Below, in pieces: positions 16,422 through 23,344 of a DNA stretch of 35,184 nt. The first letter of the stretch is position 1; every line of letters begins with the position of its first letter. A program made the translations under genes and the position numbers. Source of the stretch: Pararhodospirillum photometricum DSM 122. GTDB lineage: Bacteria > Pseudomonadota > Alphaproteobacteria > Rhodospirillales > Rhodospirillaceae. Below the pieces are notes generated by a model. It searched no databases, was not told the origin of the DNA, and saw only the letters and a program-made list of their open reading frames with translations. Location of the stretch: the NCBI RefSeq assembly GCF_000284415.1, contig NC_017059.1, forward strand, positions 3,319,838-3,355,021, written 5' to 3'.

Positions 16422-16730
16422 TTGGAGACCCAGGAGACGGAGTGTCTCCGCCAGGAGATCCTGGAGGAGTTGGGAGACGATTGGACGCCAGAGGTCTTTC
16501 GGCCTGGCACGTTCGGATGCCACGAGGCCTTGCATATGGCGTCTGTGCTGATGGGAGCTGTTGATCGGGATTTGCTGGGGCATCCGGCCATTGCCGTTAA
16601 GCCCGAGTGGTTTGCCCTGGCGGCCCAGGCGCATCGCGCTTTATTTCGGTTGTATCAGGAGATTGGCGCCGCGCATTTGGACGGCTGCGGCCCGTCTGGT
16701 GCGCAGGAGACGGCGAACGCGGGACAATAA
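16422..16730 (+). CDS. Small conserved-looking hypothetical protein
   Basis: A 102-residue, soluble, mostly helical protein. It begins at TTG 16422 behind a purine-rich stretch (AAGGAG further up and GGAGAGGG close by), so the exact start is uncertain. Distinctive parts are FGCHEALHMASVLMGAVDRDLLGHP and PEWFALAAQAHRALFRLYQEIGAAHL. The pattern of spaced His, Glu and Asp and two amphipathic helices resembles small uncharacterised proteins I associate with Rhodospirillales, but I cannot name a family. Third-position GC favours this frame over the antisense. Its stop codon lies against the cspA terminator hairpin. It is divergent from the TIR gene and has no known partner. Confidence 0.62.
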   Translation: METQETECLRQEILEELGDDWTPEVFRPGTFGCHEALHMASVLMGAVDRDLLGHPAIAVKPEWFALAAQAHRALFRLYQEIGAAHLDGCGPSGAQETANAGQ

Positions 16731-16759
16731 AAAAACGGTGGCAGAGAACTGCCACCGTT
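16729..16759 (-). terminator. Rho-independent terminator of cspA
   Basis: A perfect 11-base-pair stem (AACGGTGGCAG and CTGCCACCGTT) with an AGAA loop on the plus strand. On the minus strand it is followed by seven T. It ends the cold-shock transcript and touches the stop codon of the convergent small hypothetical gene. Confidence 0.9.
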
Positions 16760-16784
16760 CCAAACCTCGTCGAGGAGGCGCGCC

Positions 16785-16994
16785 TTAGATGGCGCGCAGG
16801 TTCTCGGCCGAGGTCTTGCCGCGGCGCGGATCGCGGACGGTATCGAAGCTGAGCTTCTGACCTTCCTGCAGATCGCCGAGGCCGGAACGCTGAACGGCCG
16901 AGATGTGGACGAAGACGTCGGTGGAACCGTCCTCGGGCTGGATAAAGCCATAACCCTTGGTGTTATTGAACCACTTAACGGTACCAATGCTCAT
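16785..16994 (-). CDS. cspA: Cold-shock protein, CspA family
   Basis: A 69-residue OB-fold nucleic-acid-binding protein, probably an RNA chaperone. RNP1 is present as KGYGFIQPE and RNP2 as [22 protein letters not shown] is the usual start. ATG 16994 follows a strong AGGAGG site. The gene ends 25 bases before a strong terminator. It is divergent from tldD across 282 bases, a length that would allow the long untranslated leader common to cold-regulated csp genes, although I cannot identify a specific thermosensor structure. Family members are numerous, so the symbol is generic and cold induction is not shown. Confidence 0.95.
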   Translation of the reverse strand: MSIGTVKWFNNTKGYGFIQPEDGSTDVFVHISAVQRSGLGDLQEGQKLSFDTVRDPRRGKTSAENLRAI

Positions 16995-17276
16995 CAAAAC
17001 CTCCTGGGATCGCTTCCCGGTCGGTGTTGCCCGGTGCGGGAGTGCGGCTCGGGCCTCAAAATCACGTCGGGGAAGGCCCGCGAAGGCAGGTCGAAAACCC
17101 AGAAGTAAAGTCGATGGGCCGATTATTCCCGATTTTTGTGTCCAGGACAAGCCCCTTCGCGGGATCTTTTTGTTAAAAGGACGGGGTGATCCACGCGACG
17201 GTGTCAGGCCTCTTGACCGGGGGCATCGGGGCCTGATCTAGGGGAGAGGATTTTCTGTCCCTTGGGGAGTTTCCGC

Positions 17277-18719
17277 ATGAGCGATGCCCTGACGCCCGAC
17301 GCCCTGTTTTTTGCCGAGGGTGGCCTTGATCCCGACCAGACGGCCCGGTTGGTGGCCCACGCCCTGGAGGGGGCCGACGATGGCGAGTTGTTCTTGGAGC
17401 GGCGCCATGGCGAAAGCCTGTCGCTGGAGGATGGCAAGATCCGCCAAGCCGGGTACGACAGCTCCCAGGGCTTTGGCCTGCGCGCCGTGAGTGGCGAGGC
17501 GGTGGGGTTTGCGCACGCCAGCGTGTTGACGCTGGACAGTCTGGCCCGCGCCGCCGAGACGGTGCGCGCTGTGCGTCAGGGGGCTTCGGGCCGCGTGGCC
17601 CTGGCACCGCGTGTGGCGCCCCAGCGGCTTTACACCCCCGACAACCCGCTGGAAGGGGTGCCGTTTGCCGCCAAGGTGGACCTGCTGGCGGCGATGGACG
17701 CCTATGCCCGCGACCGGGACCCCCGCGTGGTCCAGGTGATGGCGTCGCTCACCGGCTCGTGGCAGGCGGTGCGCATTGTGCGCGCCGATGGCCCGGGGGC
17801 CGGGGACATCCGTCCGTTGGTGCGGCTCAACGTGGCCGTGGTGGTTGAGGACGCGGCCGGGCGGCGGGAAACCGGCTCCCATGGCCTGGGGGGGCGCCTG
17901 CTCTATGACGGGGTGATGGTCGAGAGCGTTTGGCAAAAGGCGGTGAACGAGGCCCTGCGCCAAGCCCTGGTCAGTCTGGAGGCCATTGACGCGCCGGCTG
18001 GGGAAATGCCCGTGGTGTTGGGGCCGGGTTGGCCCGGGGTGTTGCTGCACGAGGCGATTGGTCACGGCCTGGAGGGCGACGGCAATCGCAAGGGGACCTC
18101 GGCGTTTTCCCAAGGGATTGGCCGGCGGATTGCCGCCCCGGGGGTGACCATCGTGGACGACGGCACCGTGCCCGGACGGCGCGGCTCGCTCAATGTCGAT
18201 GACGAGGGCACGCCGACCGCGCGCACCGTGATCATTGAGGACGGGATCCTGACCGGCTATCTGCAAGACCGCCTCAACGCCCGCCTGATGGGCATGGCAC
18301 CGACGGGGAATGGCCGGCGCCAGTCGCACGCCCATGTGCCGCTGCCGCGCATGACCAACACCTTCATGCTGGCCGGGACGGACGCGCCGGCCGACATCAT
18401 CGCCTCGGTCAAGAAGGGGCTCTATGCCGTTAACTTTGGCGGCGGGCAGGTCGATACCACCTCGGGCAAGTTCGTGTTCAGCGCCTCCGAGGCCTACCTG
18501 ATCGAAAACGGCCGCCTGGGGGCGCCGGTCAAGGGCGCGACCCTGATCGGCAACGGCCCGGATGTGCTGACCCATGTCTCGATGATTGGCAACGACCTTG
18601 CCTTGGATCCGGGCATTGGCACCTGCGGCAAGGAAGGCCAGGGCGTCCCGGTGGGTGTCGGCCAACCCACCCTCAAGGTCGATCTCCTGACCGTCGGCGG
18701 CACCGCCGAAGCCGCCTAA
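17277..18719 (+). CDS. tldD: Metalloprotease TldD
   Basis: A 480-residue TldD/PmbA-family protein, the metal-binding subunit of the TldD-TldE heterodimeric protease, which unfolds and degrades small peptides and matures some modified peptides. The metal site HEAIGH (His258, Glu259, His263) and following GLEGDGNRKGTSAF are intact, and the C-terminal GGQVDTTSGKFVFSASEAYL block is typical. ATG 17277 has GGGGAG ten bases upstream, and length matches the family. The partner tldE/pmbA is not in the window. A palindromic repeat begins six bases after the stop and overlaps the last base of menA. Confidence 0.95.
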   Translation: MSDALTPDALFFAEGGLDPDQTARLVAHALEGADDGELFLERRHGESLSLEDGKIRQAGYDSSQGFGLRAVSGEAVGFAHASVLTLDSLARAAETVRAVRQGASGRVALAPRVAPQRLYTPDNPLEGVPFAAKVDLLAAMDAYARDRDPRVVQVMASLTGSWQAVRIVRADGPGAGDIRPLVRLNVAVVVEDAAGRRETGSHGLGGRLLYDGVMVESVWQKAVNEALRQALVSLEAIDAPAGEMPVVLGPGWPGVLLHEAIGHGLEGDGNRKGTSAFSQGIGRRIAAPGVTIVDDGTVPGRRGSLNVDDEGTPTARTVIIEDGILTGYLQDRLNARLMGMAPTGNGRRQSHAHVPLPRMTNTFMLAGTDAPADIIASVKKGLYAVNFGGGQVDTTSGKFVFSASEAYLIENGRLGAPVKGATLIGNGPDVLTHVSMIGNDLALDPGIGTCGKEGQGVPVGVGQPTLKVDLLTVGGTAEAA

Positions 18720-18725
18720 AAGAAC

Positions 18726-18760
18726 GTGGGGCTTGGGGAGGCCGCGCCTCCCCACCCTTC
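18726..18760. repeat. Intergenic palindromic repeat, copy 8
   Basis: GTGGGGCTTGGGGAGGC, a short centre and GCCTCCCCACCCTTC. This is a diverged copy, but compensating changes keep much of the hairpin. It fills the 40-base gap between convergent tldD and menA. Confidence 0.78.
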
Positions 18761-19677
18761 TAAAAAACCACCCGGGTCACAATCAAACCAACACACAAAC
18801 ACCCACACAACACCACCTGAAACCCGGCTGTCCTCTTCAAACAGAGGTTAAACACGCAGGGATCCTCGGCCTGCCAAAACGCCCGGATCGCCTTGCGGGC
18901 CAACGGCACACACGCCAAAACGGCCAAGCCCCCCCACAAGACGGGCGTCGAGAGAGCCATCAGGCCAACAGAGGCCACCGCGCCCCCCATAAACCACGCA
19001 TACAGCCGATTGATCCCCGGACGCTCCAAACGGATGGCCAGGGTGCGCCGCCCCGCCCGGGTGTCGCCTTCGCGGTCGCGGGTGTTGTTGACCAACAAGA
19101 CCGCCGCCGCCGTCAGACCGACGCCCAGGCCCAGGAGCAGGGCGGCCAGGGTGACGGTGCCGGTGATCAGGAAGGTCATGCCGGCCACGGCGACAAGGCC
19201 GAAAAACAAGGTGACGAACACCTCGCCGAACGGGCCGCGGGCAATTGGCCAGGGCCCGGCCGAGTAGGCGTAGCCGGCCAGCAACGAGGCGAGACCGGCC
19301 AGCAAGATGGGCCAGCCGCCCTTGACCACCAGCACGAGACCGCACAGGAAGGCAAAGCCGAACACGAGATGGGCGGCTCGCTGCACCGTCTGGGCGCTGA
19401 CCCAGCCCGCTTGCACGACACGCAACGGCCCTTTGCGGTCGGGCTGGTCGGTACCATCCAGGCTGTCGGCGGCATCGTTGTGGAGATTGGTGGCGATCTG
19501 GATGGCCACAGCGGTCAACAGCGCGGCCACGCTGACCCCAAGGGCGGTCTGGCCCGTTTCGGCCCAGGCAAGAACGATACCGGCCAGAATCGGCGAGGCG
19601 GAGAGAGGCAAGGTGTGGGGGCGGGCTGCGAGGGTCCAGACACGAAGCCAGGAAGGCCGGGGCCGCGACGGGTGCAT
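18760..19677 (-). CDS. menA: MenA-like UbiA-family prenyltransferase
   Basis: A 305-residue integral membrane prenyltransferase with about eight or nine hydrophobic segments. The first prenyl-diphosphate/Mg site is NLHNDAADSLDGTD (residues 64-77) and the second is NNTRDREGDTRAGRRTLA. These patterns fit 1,4-dihydroxy-2-naphthoate polyprenyltransferase, which attaches the isoprenoid tail in menaquinone synthesis, better than UbiA, but other UbiA-family roles cannot be excluded. The start ATG 19677 has a poor ribosome-binding site. It lies 42 bases after the UbiE/MenG gene on the same strand, so the pair could supply consecutive quinone steps. Confidence 0.82.
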   Translation of the reverse strand: MHPSRPRPSWLRVWTLAARPHTLPLSASPILAGIVLAWAETGQTALGVSVAALLTAVAIQIATNLHNDAADSLDGTDQPDRKGPLRVVQAGWVSAQTVQRAAHLVFGFAFLCGLVLVVKGGWPILLAGLASLLAGYAYSAGPWPIARGPFGEVFVTLFFGLVAVAGMTFLITGTVTLAALLLGLGVGLTAAAVLLVNNTRDREGDTRAGRRTLAIRLERPGINRLYAWFMGGAVASVGLMALSTPVLWGGLAVLACVPLARKAIRAFWQAEDPCVFNLCLKRTAGFQVVLCGCLCVGLIVTRVVF

Positions 19678-19719
19678 GGCAAAGTCCGATAAGGGTCAGG
19701 GGAACAAGAACAACAGGGC

Positions 19720-20451
19720 TCAGGCGGGGCGCTGGCCGCTGTGAATGGCGGCAATACCGAGAAACAGGTTTTCCCAGGTCACGCCAACGAAGCCGGTGGC
19801 TTCCATCATGCCTTTCAGGGTCCGCTGGTCGGGGAAGGCGCGGATGGATTCCACCAGATAGTCGTAAGCCTCAGGCCGGCCCGAGACGAAGGCGGCGATG
19901 CGGGGGATGACGTGGCGGGAATACCACGCATAGGGCGTGGCCAGCGGCTGATGGGGGGTCGAGAACTCCAAGCACAGGAAGCGGCCGCCGGGCTTGAGCA
20001 CGCGCAGCGCCTCGCGCAGGGCGGCATCGCGGTCGGTCATGTTGCGAAAGCCGAAGCTGACGGTGATCAGGTCGAAGCTGGCATCGGGAAAGGGCAGAGC
20101 CTCGCCGGCACCGGCACTCCAGGTGATGGCCGGGGTCGGGGTGCGGGCGCGGCCTACCGTCATCATGCCGAGCGAGGGGTCGCAGACCACCACCGACCAG
20201 CCCCGGTCGGCCAGGGCGCGGGCGATATCGCCGGTGCCGCCGGCCAGATCGAGGGCCCGTCCCCCGGCGGGTGCCGGCCCGGCCACGGTGGCGAAGCGTC
20301 GCTTCCACCAACGATGGGTGCCGCCGCTCATCAGGTCGTTCATCAGGTCGTAGCGCGCGGCCACCATGTTGAACATGGTCTGGATGCGGGTGAAATGACG
20401 TTGGGGATCGGAGCGGTCGGACTCGGGGAGCGTGGGGGTGAACTCGGACAC
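19720..20451 (-). CDS. ubiE: UbiE/MenG quinone C-methyltransferase
   Basis: A 243-residue class I SAM-dependent methyltransferase of the UbiE/MenG family, which C-methylates demethylmenaquinol or the ubiquinol precursor. Family marks are the early MFNMVAARYDLMNDLMSGG, the SAM loop LDLAGGTGDIA, and the SFGFRNMTDRDAALREALRVLKPGG block. The start is a GTG at 20451 behind AGGAGG. The next gene encodes a MenA-like prenyltransferase, which makes a menaquinone role (MenG) plausible, but the ubiquinone role cannot be separated by sequence. Upstream on the same strand are two palindromic repeats and then the cupin gene. Confidence 0.92.
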   Translation of the reverse strand: MSEFTPTLPESDRSDPQRHFTRIQTMFNMVAARYDLMNDLMSGGTHRWWKRRFATVAGPAPAGGRALDLAGGTGDIARALADRGWSVVVCDPSLGMMTVGRARTPTPAITWSAGAGEALPFPDASFDLITVSFGFRNMTDRDAALREALRVLKPGGRFLCLEFSTPHQPLATPYAWYSRHVIPRIAAFVSGRPEAYDYLVESIRAFPDQRTLKGMMEATGFVGVTWENLFLGIAAIHSGQRPA

Positions 20452-20478
20452 GGCGGGTCCTCCTGGGGGCGGGAAGAG

Positions 20479-20511
20479 AAGGCTGGGGAGGCTGGCCTCC
20501 CCAGACCCCTC
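20479..20511. repeat. Intergenic palindromic repeat, copy 9
   Basis: AAGGCTGGGGAGGC, a short centre and GCCTCCCCAGACCCCTC. It is one half of an inverted pair with copy 10, between the cupin and UbiE genes. Confidence 0.88.
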
Positions 20512-20522
20512 ACAACGTTTTC

Positions 20523-20558
20523 GCGGGGTCTGGGGAGGCCGCGCCTCCCCAGCTTTTC
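20523..20558. repeat. Intergenic palindromic repeat, copy 10
   Basis: GCGGGGTCTGGGGAGGC, a short centre and GCCTCCCCAGCTTTTC. It lies 11 bases from copy 9 and opposite to it, and ends five bases from the cupin stop. Confidence 0.86.
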
Positions 20559-20562
20559 TTTC

Positions 20563-21033
20563 CTACGGACTGTCGTCGAAAAAAGCCGCAACCGCCGGAT
20601 CGGCCCGCAAGAAGGCCCAATCGGCCTCAGTCGGCAGACGGGGCCGGTCGCGCTCGACGTTCACCAGACACAAAAAGCCCAGCGGCTCGGCATCGGCGCG
20701 AAACTGGTGCCAGGTGTGGGGGGCGATGAACACCAGATCATGCCCCGCAACGGCGCGCACCTCGGGATAGACCAAGACGCGGCCGCGACCGCGCAGGATC
20801 ATCACGGCGTGGGCGTGCTCGTGGCTTTCCAAGGTCGTGTGGCCGCCGGCCTCGACCTCGAAATAGCGCAATTCGCCCTGAAGGGCCGGATGGTGAAACA
20901 GAACCTGCCGCGAGACCGCCTTGAACGGGGCCTCGCCGGTTTCCTTGTAGGGCAGGAAGTCCACGCCCTGCCAGCGGAAGGGCGCATCCTGCGAGCGTAC
21001 GCGGGCCGGGTCTGTCGTGGGGGTCTCGCTCAT
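20563..21033 (-). CDS. Cupin, probable methylthioxylulose 5-phosphate sulfurylase partner of RLP
   Basis: A 156-residue single-domain cupin. Metal ligands are likely His71 and His73 in ESHEHAHAV and His109 in PHTWHQF. The start overlaps the stop of the RuBisCO-like gene as ATGA, with its ribosome-binding site (GAGGAGG) inside that gene, so the two are translationally coupled. In Rhodospirillum rubrum a cupin beside the RuBisCO-like gene converts 1-methylthioxylulose 5-phosphate to 1-deoxyxylulose 5-phosphate with release of methanethiol. The same job is inferred here from family and context; the reducing step needs a thiol such as glutathione. It is cytoplasmic. Confidence in the cupin fold is higher than in the exact reaction. 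Confidence 0.85.
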   Translation of the reverse strand: MSETPTTDPARVRSQDAPFRWQGVDFLPYKETGEAPFKAVSRQVLFHHPALQGELRYFEVEAGGHTTLESHEHAHAVMILRGRGRVLVYPEVRAVAGHDLVFIAPHTWHQFRADAEPLGFLCLVNVERDRPRLPTEADWAFLRADPAVAAFFDDSP

Positions 21034-22157
21034 GCGACCTCCTCGGCGCCCGGCCCCGGGGGGGCGGGCAAGGCGGCCACGGCTTCGACGAAGGCGCGGG
21101 TTTCCTCGGTCAGGCGCTCGCGGGCCAGCAGGAGACCACCGCCAATCAGCAAGATCACGTCGGCGCCGTAGCACTCGACCATTTCCGGGACCCGGTCTTG
21201 GGTCATGCCGCCGGCCGGCACCGGCACGGCGCCCTTGAGGCCGCCCCAGGGCTTGGTGGCGTTGCGGGCGATGGCGCGGCAGGTCTCGCGGGTGAAGCCG
21301 AAGCGTCCGCCGTGGTTGGTGTAGATCACCGCATCCGCCCCCAGGAGGCGGAACAGCTTGCCGTGCAGGAAGGCCGGGGCGATGCGCGAGGCGCCGGTCA
21401 TGGTCGGGTGGGAGAAGAAGGCCGTGGTCGGGTTTTCACGCACCAAGGTATGGAAGGTGGAGAAACCGGCGATCATCGGCGCGATCATGAAGGTATCGAG
21501 CCCCTCGGCCTGCCCCAGGCGGATCTGGGCGCGCATCTGGTCGAGGTTGCCGTTGAGGCTGGGCAGGTAGCGGGTCTTGAAGCCGGTGCGGGCGTTGCTC
21601 TCGCGCACGGCCCGGGCGATGGCCGGGACCCGCTCGGCATAGGGGCTGAAGGCCTGATCGGCGTGGCCGTGGTCGTCCTTGATGAAGTCGGGGCCGGCGT
21701 CGGCGAAGCGCCGGGCAAGATCGGCCAGCCGGGCGACCGGCAAGCCCTGGGGCTTGAGGGCGCCGCAGGTCATCGCCCGGCCCGGGGCCTTGTCGGCACG
21801 CAAGCCTTCGAGACCGACGTTGGGGCCTTTGAAGGCCGCGAACACTTCCTCGGGGAACTCGGCATCCCACAAGACGGTATCGTCTTGGATCGAGGTGTTG
21901 CCGTAGAGCATGTTGATGAGCTGGCCCGCTTCCAGGCCGGTGGTCTCGACCGCAAGGCCGATGCGCACCTCGTAGACGCCCTGGCCCAGGTCGGTGATGG
22001 ACTGGACCTGACCGACGATCTCCTCAAGGACGCGAGGGTCGTCGATGGCGGCCAGCGGCATCTCGACGCTTTGCTCGACGGCGATGCCCTGAGCCCGGCT
22101 TTCAATGGTCGCCGCGGTGGCGGTCACATGGTAAATTGCCGTAATTCTGGATGTCAT
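21030..22157 (-). CDS. RuBisCO-like protein (form IV), methylthioribulose 5-phosphate isomerase type
   Basis: A 375-residue RuBisCO homologue that cannot be a carboxylase. The lysine equivalent to the carbamylated residue is Lys160 in DFIKDDHGH, but the canonical KxDE metal triad reads K-D-D-H, with His163 replacing glutamate. Loop lysine Lys135 is in GALKPQGL, and phosphate-binding glycines occur in PVPAGGMTQDR and LLIGGGLL. The R. rubrum member isomerises 5-methylthioribulose 1-phosphate to methylthioxylulose 5-phosphate in methylthioadenosine salvage, and the cupin overlap here supports that function. ATG 22157 is chosen over the in-frame TTG 22169; both lack a clear ribosome-binding site. 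It is divergent from glk. Confidence 0.9.
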   Translation of the reverse strand: MTSRITAIYHVTATAATIESRAQGIAVEQSVEMPLAAIDDPRVLEEIVGQVQSITDLGQGVYEVRIGLAVETTGLEAGQLINMLYGNTSIQDDTVLWDAEFPEEVFAAFKGPNVGLEGLRADKAPGRAMTCGALKPQGLPVARLADLARRFADAGPDFIKDDHGHADQAFSPYAERVPAIARAVRESNARTGFKTRYLPSLNGNLDQMRAQIRLGQAEGLDTFMIAPMIAGFSTFHTLVRENPTTAFFSHPTMTGASRIAPAFLHGKLFRLLGADAVIYTNHGGRFGFTRETCRAIARNATKPWGGLKGAVPVPAGGMTQDRVPEMVECYGADVILLIGGGLLLARERLTEETRAFVEAVAALPAPPGPGAEEVA

Positions 22158-22259
22158 CCCTAGGCCCAATCCCGGATCTGGACTCGAAGGTCGGCAAGGT
22201 AGCCCGGTTTGCGCGCCCCGGGCAACGGTCCCTTTCGGGGGAAGGAGGGCGTGACATCA

Positions 22260-22323
22260 GGCGAGGAACAAGAGAGGTCCGAGGAGGCCCACTTCCCCGG
22301 CCGGCTCCTGTGTTGGCCTCGCC
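22260..22323. promoter_or_regulatory. Inverted repeat in the RLP/glk divergent region
   Basis: GGCGAGG at 22260-22266 and CCTCGCC at 22317-22323 could close a long stem around 50 bases, with a possible inner AGGAG/CTCCT pair. It lies in the glk leader and upstream of the RuBisCO-like gene. It does not match a riboswitch I recognise, and chance pairing in GC-rich DNA is possible. Confidence 0.3.
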
Positions 22324-22360
22324 AAAAGGGTGGACCCCGCAGCGCTTAGGAAGGACCGTC

Positions 22361-23344
22361 ATGACCGGACTCATCGCCGATATCGGCGCCACCAATGCCC
22401 GCTTCGCCCTCACGGCCAACGGCGGCTGGCGCGACGAGCGGATCTTCCCCTGTGACGACTTCCCCGATTTTGTCGCCGCTGCCCGCGCCTACCTCGACGC
22501 CACGCTGACGCCTTCCGAGCCCCGGCCAACCCGAGCCGCCGCCTGCCTGCCCGGTCCGGTTGAGGGGGATCAGGTGTCGGTGACCAATCGCCCCACATGG
22601 TCGTTCTCCCGGGGCGAGACCGCCGCCGCCCTGGGGCTGGAAGCGTTCACTGTGGTCAACGACTTTGTGGCCAATGCCCTGGCCGTGCCCCACCTGCCGG
22701 CGGCGTCGCTGGTGCGGCTTGACGAGACCCAGGCCCCTTACACGCCGGGTGCGCCGGTGGCGGTGCTGGGCCCGGGAACTGGCCTCGGGGTGGCGGTTTT
22801 GCTGCCCGGGGGGCGCGAGGCCCTGGCGACCGAGGGCGGGCATGTCACCTTGGCCGCCACCACCCGGCGCGAGGCCCAGGTGATTGCCGCCCTGGCCGAG
22901 GCCTTTGGCCATGTCTCGGCCGAGCGGGCGGTGTCGGGGCCGGGTCTTGTCAATCTAGCCGCCGCCGTGCGCCGCCTTGCGGGCCTGCCCGCCGTGCGCC
23001 GCCTTGCGGGCCTGCCCGCCGTGCCCAACGAGCAGCCGGCCGACGTGATGACCGACGGGATCAACGGCCGCTGTCCGGTGCGGGCCGAGGCGGTGTCGCT
23101 GTTTTTTGCCTTTCTGGGCACGGTGGCGGGCAATCTGGTGCTCTCGACCGGGGCCTGGGGGGGGGTGTGGCTGATGGGGGGGATTTTGCCGCGCTGCGTC
23201 GAACCCCTCAAGGCCTCGCCGTTTGTCCGGCGTCTTGCCGGCAAGGGCCGCTTTCAAGACCGTCTGGAGGCGGTGCCCCGGGTGTTGGTGGCCCATCCCT
23301 ATCCTGCCTTCGTCGGCCTTGCCGGGCTTGTTGACCAGCCATGA
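22361..23344 (+). CDS. glk: Glucokinase
   Basis: A 327-residue glucokinase of the Escherichia coli Glk family that phosphorylates glucose with ATP. The phosphate-1 loop is LIADIGATNARFAL at the N-terminus, the sugar-binding asparagine/aspartate is in VVNDFVANALA, the adenosine-side glycine motif is LGPGTGLGVA, and TEGGHVTLA follows. ATG 22361 follows AGGAAGGA. A tandem 27-base duplication at 22964-23017 inserts a second AVRRLAGLP nine-residue block in a loop or helix before VPNEQPADV. The frame is kept, but the effect on activity is unknown. The stop overlaps pqiA as ATGA, making glk the first gene of a coupled operon with pqiABC. Confidence 0.93.
   Translation: MTGLIADIGATNARFALTANGGWRDERIFPCDDFPDFVAAARAYLDATLTPSEPRPTRAAACLPGPVEGDQVSVTNRPTWSFSRGETAAALGLEAFTVVNDFVANALAVPHLPAASLVRLDETQAPYTPGAPVAVLGPGTGLGVAVLLPGGREALATEGGHVTLAATTRREAQVIAALAEAFGHVSAERAVSGPGLVNLAAAVRRLAGLPAVRRLAGLPAVPNEQPADVMTDGINGRCPVRAEAVSLFFAFLGTVAGNLVLSTGAWGGVWLMGGILPRCVEPLKASPFVRRLAGKGRFQDRLEAVPRVLVAHPYPAFVGLAGLVDQP
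22964..23017 (+). repeat. Tandem 27-bp direct repeat inside glk
   Basis: Two identical 27-base units abut exactly (22964-22990 and 22991-23017). Each encodes AVRRLAGLP in frame. A third copy is only begun (GCCGTGCCC). Confidence 0.95.

Noticed and set aside
17238..18755. A 505-codon minus-strand frame opposite tldD
   Set aside because: Antisense shadow with no motif; tldD has its metal site and a good ribosome-binding site.
22158..22360. A SAM or SAH riboswitch upstream of the RuBisCO-like gene
   Set aside because: I looked for the conserved cores on both strands and found no convincing match; kept only as a low-confidence inverted repeat.
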